A stretch of DNA of 25,802 nucleotides, from assembly GCA_002354005.1 (NCBI GenBank), contig DEKS01000010.1, forward strand, positions 1 through 25,802, read 5' to 3'. Positions 21,575-25,802 of this stretch are shown here, piece after piece. The stretch is from Bacteroidales bacterium UBA2716 (GTDB lineage Bacteria > Bacteroidota > Bacteroidia > Bacteroidales > UBA932). The first letter of the stretch is position 1, and every line of letters begins with the position of its first letter. The notes beneath the pieces are model-generated. The model was not told the DNA's origin, did not search any database, and worked only from the letters and a program-made list of their open reading frames with translations. A program made the position numbers and the translations under genes.

Positions 21575-22884
21575 GCAGTGCTCTGATGGGTCTGTTGTCG
21601 TTCTCCGCATTATGCCAGACGTGGTCGCTGGAGGACTGTGTGCACTACGCCATGGAGAATAGTACTGAAGTAAAAAAACAGTCGTATTCAATTGAACGGG
21701 AAAAGCTGACACTCCAAGAGGGGAAATGGGCCTTCGTTCCCAAGTTATCGGCTTCGTCATCCTATACGATGTCTACAGGGCGTGTCCTTGACCCGACCAC
21801 CTATCAGTTCGTCAGTACAAAGTATACCGGGAATAGCAGCACGTCCGTTTCAGGTGACATAACCTTGTTTGAGGGAGGTAAAAAGATATTCACTCTTTCA
21901 AAAGCGAAGCTCTCATTAAGAACCGCTATGCTCAAAGACGAATCCGTTAAACGTAACCTCCAGATCCAGATTACAAGTGCATACATGGATGTTTTATGTG
22001 CACGGGAGCAAACCTTGATTGCTAAAGAAACAAGGGCGGTAAATAAAGCGCAATTGGAGAAAAAGCAGAATCTGTACAAGGCAGGAAACGTTCCTGAAAC
22101 AGATGTACTGCAATTGCAAACACAACTGTCTGCGGCCGATAAAGACATATCTACTGCTGAGCATGCCTATCAAATGGCGAGGCTTACGCTATGCGATCTT
22201 ATTGGATGGGAAGATTATACGCATTTTGAGGTGGCAGAGCCCTCCGTCCCCTTGTCTGATGACCAGAAATGGGATTTAAACGCTGTACTGGAGGGGCATC
22301 CTGAGATACGCTCTCTTGAAGTACAAAAAGACTTGGCGGAACTCAATCGTAAACTTGCTCTAGCGGCCATCAGTCCCAAACTTTCGTTATCGGCAGGTCT
22401 GGGAACAAGTTTTTCGGATGCCCGTCAAAAAGCGATAGTGACCGAAGAAGGCATGCTGAAATATGAAGCCTATCCGTTTTTTCAACAGTACGCGGACAAT
22501 AGTCGGGCCTTCGTATCCTTTTCCCTGTCAATCCCGATTCTAAACGGCCTTACGACGAGGAATGGTATAAAACGGGCTAAAATAGCCATCAAAGAAACAG
22601 AATTAAACAGTATAGAAACAAGAAGGAAGATTCGCAAACAGCTTATTCAAGCACAATTGGATTGCCTTTCGGCGAAGGAACAATACACTCATTCTGTGAA
22701 TGAGGCTAAATATGCAGAGGAAGCCTTTAAACAGATTGAACGAAAATATGAGCTAGGCGCCGTGGATTTTCTGGCATGGAATACTTCTGCAATCGAATTG
22801 GCAAAAGCCCGATATTCATTGGTTGAAGCCAAATACACTTATTATCTCAAACTTGAAATTCTTAATATTTATCGTTATTTTTGA
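21556..22884 (+). CDS. TolC-family outer-membrane channel
   Basis: 442 residues with a signal peptide (about 1-20, ending FSALCQ) followed by two OEP repeats typical of TolC: WSLEDCVHYAMENSTEVKKQ at the start of the first, VSFSLSIPILNG in the second, and long amphipathic helices (e.g. LYKAGNVPETDVLQLQTQLS and YELGAVDFLAWNTSAIELAK). It forms the outer-membrane and periplasmic conduit for the adaptor/permease encoded just upstream. It is the last gene of the low-GC operon; no hairpin terminator follows directly. Confidence 0.92.
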   Translation: MLRRIISSALMGLLSFSALCQTWSLEDCVHYAMENSTEVKKQSYSIEREKLTLQEGKWAFVPKLSASSSYTMSTGRVLDPTTYQFVSTKYTGNSSTSVSGDITLFEGGKKIFTLSKAKLSLRTAMLKDESVKRNLQIQITSAYMDVLCAREQTLIAKETRAVNKAQLEKKQNLYKAGNVPETDVLQLQTQLSAADKDISTAEHAYQMARLTLCDLIGWEDYTHFEVAEPSVPLSDDQKWDLNAVLEGHPEIRSLEVQKDLAELNRKLALAAISPKLSLSAGLGTSFSDARQKAIVTEEGMLKYEAYPFFQQYADNSRAFVSFSLSIPILNGLTTRNGIKRAKIAIKETELNSIETRRKIRKQLIQAQLDCLSAKEQYTHSVNEAKYAEEAFKQIERKYELGAVDFLAWNTSAIELAKARYSLVEAKYTYYLKLEILNIYRYF

Positions 22885-22891
22885 CAAATTA

Positions 22892-22899
22892 TAAAATTG
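22892..22899 (+). promoter_or_regulatory. Weak -7-like box before the small secreted protein gene
   Basis: TAAAATTG is one mismatch from TAnnTTTG in the 20-nt gap before ATG 22905. It would make transcription start almost at the ATG, so read-through from the operon is an alternative. Confidence 0.25.
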
Positions 22900-22904
22900 T
22901 AGAC

Positions 22905-23462
22905 ATGAAACGCTTTATTGTATGTTGCTTGTCGCTGCTTGCAGCCACAACTCTGATGCTGGGCCAGAATGCGCCCAAGAAGTTTGAAATCAAGTCCGGC
23001 CGTTTTACCCTGGTGTCCGAGGTGATGGGCCAGAAGGTTGAGTCAATGAACTATTTTGACGATTATGGCAACCTTCAAGCATCCGTTACCAGCGCCTTTG
23101 GGATGGAGCTTACTACCATCTCCCGCGACGGAAAAACGTACATGGTGAACGCGGCGGCCAAACAGGTGCAGGAAATGCCGGTCCAGGAGTCCGTCAACTA
23201 CCTGGATTTGACGGACGAGGTTATTGCCAAGTATAAAATCAAGGAGATTGGCCACGAAACGGTGGCAGGCAAGGAATGCGTAAAATACACCATGGAAGTG
23301 TCCCAGATGGGGCAGACGGCCCACCTCACCGTCTCCGTATGGCAGGGCATCCCCATGAAGACCGTTACCAGCGTGAGCGGCACGGACGTAGCCGCCACCA
23401 TCACGGAAATTGTTGAGGAACCTGTCGATGCCGCCCTGTTCACGGTTCCTTCGTTTGAATAA
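22905..23462 (+). CDS. Small secreted protein, LolA/DUF4412-like
   Basis: The start chosen is ATG 22905, which gives a clean signal peptide (MKRFIVCCLSLLAATTLMLG) and 185 residues; the frame is open to 22881, but that region overlaps the TolC end. The mature part looks like an antiparallel beta-sheet half-barrel, as in LolA/DUF4412 proteins: FEIKSGRFTLVSEVMGQK near the start, GHETVAGKECVKYTMEVSQ in the middle, and SVWQGIPMKTVTS followed by a final VDAALFTVPS. Function unknown. Base composition returns to that of the backbone here, so the gene is probably not part of the peptide island although it directly follows tolC. Confidence 0.72.
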   Translation: MKRFIVCCLSLLAATTLMLGQNAPKKFEIKSGRFTLVSEVMGQKVESMNYFDDYGNLQASVTSAFGMELTTISRDGKTYMVNAAAKQVQEMPVQESVNYLDLTDEVIAKYKIKEIGHETVAGKECVKYTMEVSQMGQTAHLTVSVWQGIPMKTVTSVSGTDVAATITEIVEEPVDAALFTVPSFE

Positions 23463-23571
23463 CGCTGGTTAATAAACGCCTGATACACAGCCACTTGCTG
23501 AAAATCCTCGGCTCTTTTTGCGCCGAGGATTTTAAATAATTACATGATTATCAGGCAGTTAGTAACCAGCG
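23463..23571. repeat. 109-bp palindromic element (flanking repeat copy B)
   Basis: The outer arms 23463-23485 and 23549-23571 are complementary at 20 of 23 positions (perfect outer 9 bp CGCTGGTTA/TAACCAGCG and inner 8 bp GCCTGATA/TATCAGGC). A central perfect hairpin sits between them. The element begins at the base after the upstream TAA and ends at the base before the argS stop codon, so it is the entire intergenic space. Its part 23503-23563 is the second copy of the repeat at 9748-9807. It resembles a REP/MITE-like element reused as a bidirectional terminator. Confidence 0.7.
23501..23533. terminator. Bidirectional intrinsic terminator
   Basis: A perfect 12-bp stem (AAAATCCTCGGC, 23501-23512, with its complement at 23522-23533) has a 9-nt loop. 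A-tract and T-tract flank the GC-rich stem, so it can terminate both the plus-strand secreted-protein gene and the convergent argS transcript. Confidence 0.8.
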
Positions 23572-25299
23572 CTACATTCTCTCCGGGAGGGAGATGCCCA
23601 GGAGGGCCATCGCGTGACGGAGGGTGCGGGCCAGGGTGTCGATGAGGGCCAGGCGGAACTTGAGCACGGCCTCGTTCTCTTCCTTGAGGATGGGGGTGTC
23701 GTGATAGTACTGGTTGAACTCCTTGGCCAGGTCGTACGCATAGTTGGCGATGATGGCGGGGCTCAGCGCGGCGCCGGCCTCGGCAACCTTTCCGGGGTAC
23801 AGGCCCAGCAGTTTAATCAGGCGGACCTCCTTGGCCGAGGGCTGTGCGCCCAGGGTATCGGCCGGACCGTATGGGACCGTGGCCTTGCGCAGGATGCTCT
23901 GGATACGGGCGTGCGTGTACTGGATGAAGGGACCGGTGTTGCCGTTGAAGTCGATGGACTCCTTGGGATTGAAGAGCATGGTCTTCTTGGGATCCACCTT
24001 GATGATGAAATACTTCAGGGCGCCCAGGCCAATCATGTGGTACAGGGCCTCTTTCTCCGCCTCCGGCATGCCTTCCAGCTTGCCGCTTTCCTCGGAGGTC
24101 TTCTTGGCTTCCTCGTACATTTGCTGGATGAGGTCGTCGGCATCTACTACCGTGCCCTCGCGGGACTTCATCTTGCCTTCCGGGAGCTCCACCATGCCGT
24201 AGGACAGGTGGTAAATCTGGTCTGCCCAGGCAAAGCCCAGCTTTTTGAGAATGAGCTTGAGCACCTGGAAATGGTAGTCTTGCTCGTTGCCCACCACATA
24301 CACGTGGGAATCCAGCTTGAAATTGGCAAAACGGCGCTCTGCCGTTCCCAGGTCCTGGGTGATGTACACGGATGTGCCATCCCCGCGGAGCACCAGCTTG
24401 CGGTCCAGGCCGTCGGCCGTGAGGTCGCACCAGACAGAGCCGTCCGGATCCTTCACAAAGACGCCTTCCTGCAAACCCTTCTGCACCAGCTCCTTGCCCA
24501 GAAGGTAGGTCTCACTCTCGTGGTCCACCTGGTCAAAGCTGATGCCCAGGGCCGCGTAAGTCTCGTCAAAGCCTTTGTACACCCAGCCGTTCATCATGGC
24601 CCAGAGTTCCCGCACATGCGGGTCTCCGGCTTCCCAGTCCACCAGCATTTTGTGGACATCGTCAATCACTTCCGGATGTTCTTTTTCCATCTTGGCATAG
24701 GCCACATAGCAGTCTCCTACCAGGTGGTCGCCCTTTTTGCCGGTGCTCTCAGGCGTGGCGCCGTTGAAGCATTTTTCCCAGGCATACATGCTCTTGCAGA
24801 TGTGCACGCCGCGGTCGTTGACGATGGTGCTCTTGATAACCTCGTTGCCGCAGGCCTTCAGGATGCGGGACACGCTGTCTCCCAGGAGGTTGTTGCGGAT
24901 ATGTCCCAGGTGCAGGGGCTTGTTGGTATTGGGCGACGAGAACTCCACCATGATGCGTTTACCCGTGGAAGGCAGCTGGCCGAAGGCGTCATCGGCAGCA
25001 ATGCCCTGCAGGGCCTCGTTCCAGTATACCGGCGAGAAAGACAGGTTCAGGAAGCCCTTCACGCTGTTGTAGGCGGCGATTTCCGGCACATTGGCCACTA
25101 GCCACTGCCCGATGGCGTTACCGGTGGCGTCCGGCGCCTGACGGGTGATTTTCAGGAGCGGGAAGGTGACCAGGGTATAGTCTCCTTCGAACTCCTTGCG
25201 GGTAACAGCAACCTGAAGTGACCCAGGAGCCACTTCAGTGTTATAAATAGCTTGAATGGCCGCTGCGGCCTTTTGCTGAATAAAGGCTTCCGGCGTCAT
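23572..25299 (-). CDS. argS: Arginyl-tRNA synthetase
   Basis: 575 residues. It charges tRNA-Arg in the cytoplasm. The N-terminal Arg_tRNA_synt_N-like domain (about 1-95) precedes the class I core with the HIGH-type motif KPLHLGHIRNNLLGDSVSR, the conserved region DLGTAERRF...VYVVGNEQDYHFQVLK, and the KMSK-type loop GKMKSREGTVVDADDLI. The C-terminal DALR anticodon-binding domain ends LPERM. Length is normal for bacterial ArgRS. The start overlaps the stop of the sigma factor gene (ATGA at 25299-25296), suggesting coupled expression. Confidence 0.95.
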   Translation of the reverse strand: MTPEAFIQQKAAAAIQAIYNTEVAPGSLQVAVTRKEFEGDYTLVTFPLLKITRQAPDATGNAIGQWLVANVPEIAAYNSVKGFLNLSFSPVYWNEALQGIAADDAFGQLPSTGKRIMVEFSSPNTNKPLHLGHIRNNLLGDSVSRILKACGNEVIKSTIVNDRGVHICKSMYAWEKCFNGATPESTGKKGDHLVGDCYVAYAKMEKEHPEVIDDVHKMLVDWEAGDPHVRELWAMMNGWVYKGFDETYAALGISFDQVDHESETYLLGKELVQKGLQEGVFVKDPDGSVWCDLTADGLDRKLVLRGDGTSVYITQDLGTAERRFANFKLDSHVYVVGNEQDYHFQVLKLILKKLGFAWADQIYHLSYGMVELPEGKMKSREGTVVDADDLIQQMYEEAKKTSEESGKLEGMPEAEKEALYHMIGLGALKYFIIKVDPKKTMLFNPKESIDFNGNTGPFIQYTHARIQSILRKATVPYGPADTLGAQPSAKEVRLIKLLGLYPGKVAEAGAALSPAIIANYAYDLAKEFNQYYHDTPILKEENEAVLKFRLALIDTLARTLRHAMALLGISLPERM

Positions 25300-25802
25300 C
25301 CCAGGTACGATTTAAGGAGTTTGCTGCGGGACGGGCTCTTGAGACGGCGAATGGCCTTTTCCTTGATTTGGCGCACGCGCTCACGGGTGAGGCCAAAACG
25401 CTCGCCAATTTCCTCCAGGGTCATTTCCTGGCAGCCGATGCCAAAGAAACTCTTGATGATTTCCCGTTCACGGTCCGTGAGGGTGCTCAAGGCACGCTCA
25501 ATTTCCGTGTTCAGGCTCTCGTTCACCAGGCCGCGGTCTGCGCTGGGAGAATCGTCATTGGGAAGTACGTCCAGCAGGCTGTTGTCTTCCCCTTCCACGA
25601 ACGGGGCGTCCACGCTCACGTGGCGGCTGCCCACGCGGAGGGTATCGGAAATTTTGTCCTTGGGAACGTCGATCATCTCCGAGAGTTCCTCGTTGGAGGG
25701 CTGGCGCTCGTTCTCCTGCTCAAACTTGGACAGGGCCTTGTTGATTTTATTCAGGGAGCCCACCTGGTTCAGGGGCAGGCGCACGATACGGCTTTGCTCT
25801 GC
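25296..25802 (-). CDS. rpoD: RpoD-type (sigma-70) RNA polymerase sigma factor, C-terminal part
   Basis: The frame is open to the window edge (168 residues visible); the N-terminus lies outside. The visible part starts in region 3 (RIVRLPLNQVGSLNKINKA), continues through region 3.1 (NEELSEMIDVPKDKISDTL), and ends with region 4 (LTDREREIIKSFFGIG and LEEIGERFGLTRERVRQIKE, the helix-turn-helix that reads the -33/-35 element). This is a Bacteroidetes primary-type sigma factor; group 2 paralogues cannot be excluded from the C-terminus alone. The stop overlaps the argS start by 4 nt. Confidence 0.9.
   Translation of the reverse strand, partial: AEQSRIVRLPLNQVGSLNKINKALSKFEQENERQPSNEELSEMIDVPKDKISDTLRVGSRHVSVDAPFVEGEDNSLLDVLPNDDSPSADRGLVNESLNTEIERALSTLTDREREIIKSFFGIGCQEMTLEEIGERFGLTRERVRQIKEKAIRRLKSPSRSKLLKSYLG

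Noticed and set aside
9748..23563. Classical transposon or integrative element bounded by the two repeats
   Set aside because: No transposase, integrase, relaxase or tRNA attachment site was found, and the right-hand repeat lies beyond a gene of backbone composition, so I describe only a bracketed low-GC block.
23614..25101. Long plus-strand frame (495 codons) opposite argS
   Set aside because: argS is unambiguous on the other strand; the frame has no motif.

Overview
The window reads as a chromosomal segment of a Bacteroidota bacterium, probably order Bacteroidales. Reasons: Bacteroidetes-type -7 boxes (TAnnTTTG) precede several genes, Shine-Dalgarno sequences are largely absent, and the families are typical of the phylum (DUF3244-like secreted protein, golvesin-like/amidase secreted protein, ATPase_2/DUF234 ATPase, lipoprotein-TPR-HTH regulator). 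The backbone is GC-rich. I cannot name the genus. No tRNA, rRNA, CRISPR array or recognisable transposase was seen.

Left backbone (1-9499): the 3' end of an unrecognised gene; a minus-strand pair (large TPR protein, then a YycJ/WalJ-type metallo-beta-lactamase-fold hydrolase); a divergent M28-fold protein whose metal/catalytic residues are partly lost; and a tightly overlapping operon of MsbA-like ABC exporter, VanZ-like membrane protein and a large secreted amidase-like protein with an inserted golvesin-like domain.

Accessory block (about 9.75-22.9 kb): base composition drops visibly. It opens with a terminator-like repeat, continues with a rearrangement scar (5' end of a lipoprotein/TPR-type gene fused to a 3' fragment copied from the thioredoxin-like gene at 15.9 kb), an ATPase_2/DUF234 ATPase and a lipoprotein-TPR-TM-HTH regulator. 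After a 327-bp regulatory spacer with a G9 tract and a perfect 16-bp hairpin comes a dense plus-strand operon: DUF3244-like protein, short double-glycine peptide 1, small membrane protein 1, short double-glycine peptide 2, small membrane protein 2, orphan five-TM protein, periplasmic thioredoxin-fold protein, C39-peptidase ABC exporter (PCAT), MacB-type permease, HlyD/MacA-type adaptor, MacB-type ATPase and TolC-type channel. My reading is an apparently complete class II bacteriocin/microcin-like system: two precursors, each followed by a candidate immunity protein, leader cleavage and inner-membrane export by the PCAT, possible disulfide handling by the thioredoxin-like protein, and outer-membrane passage through MacAB-TolC. 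Peptide identity and activity are inference; the C39 exporter and tripartite pump are clear.

Right backbone (22.9-25.8 kb): a small secreted LolA/DUF4412-like protein, a 109-bp palindromic element filling the whole space between two convergent stop codons and carrying a second copy of the 9.75-kb repeat, then argS and the 3' end of an rpoD-type sigma factor gene on the minus strand.
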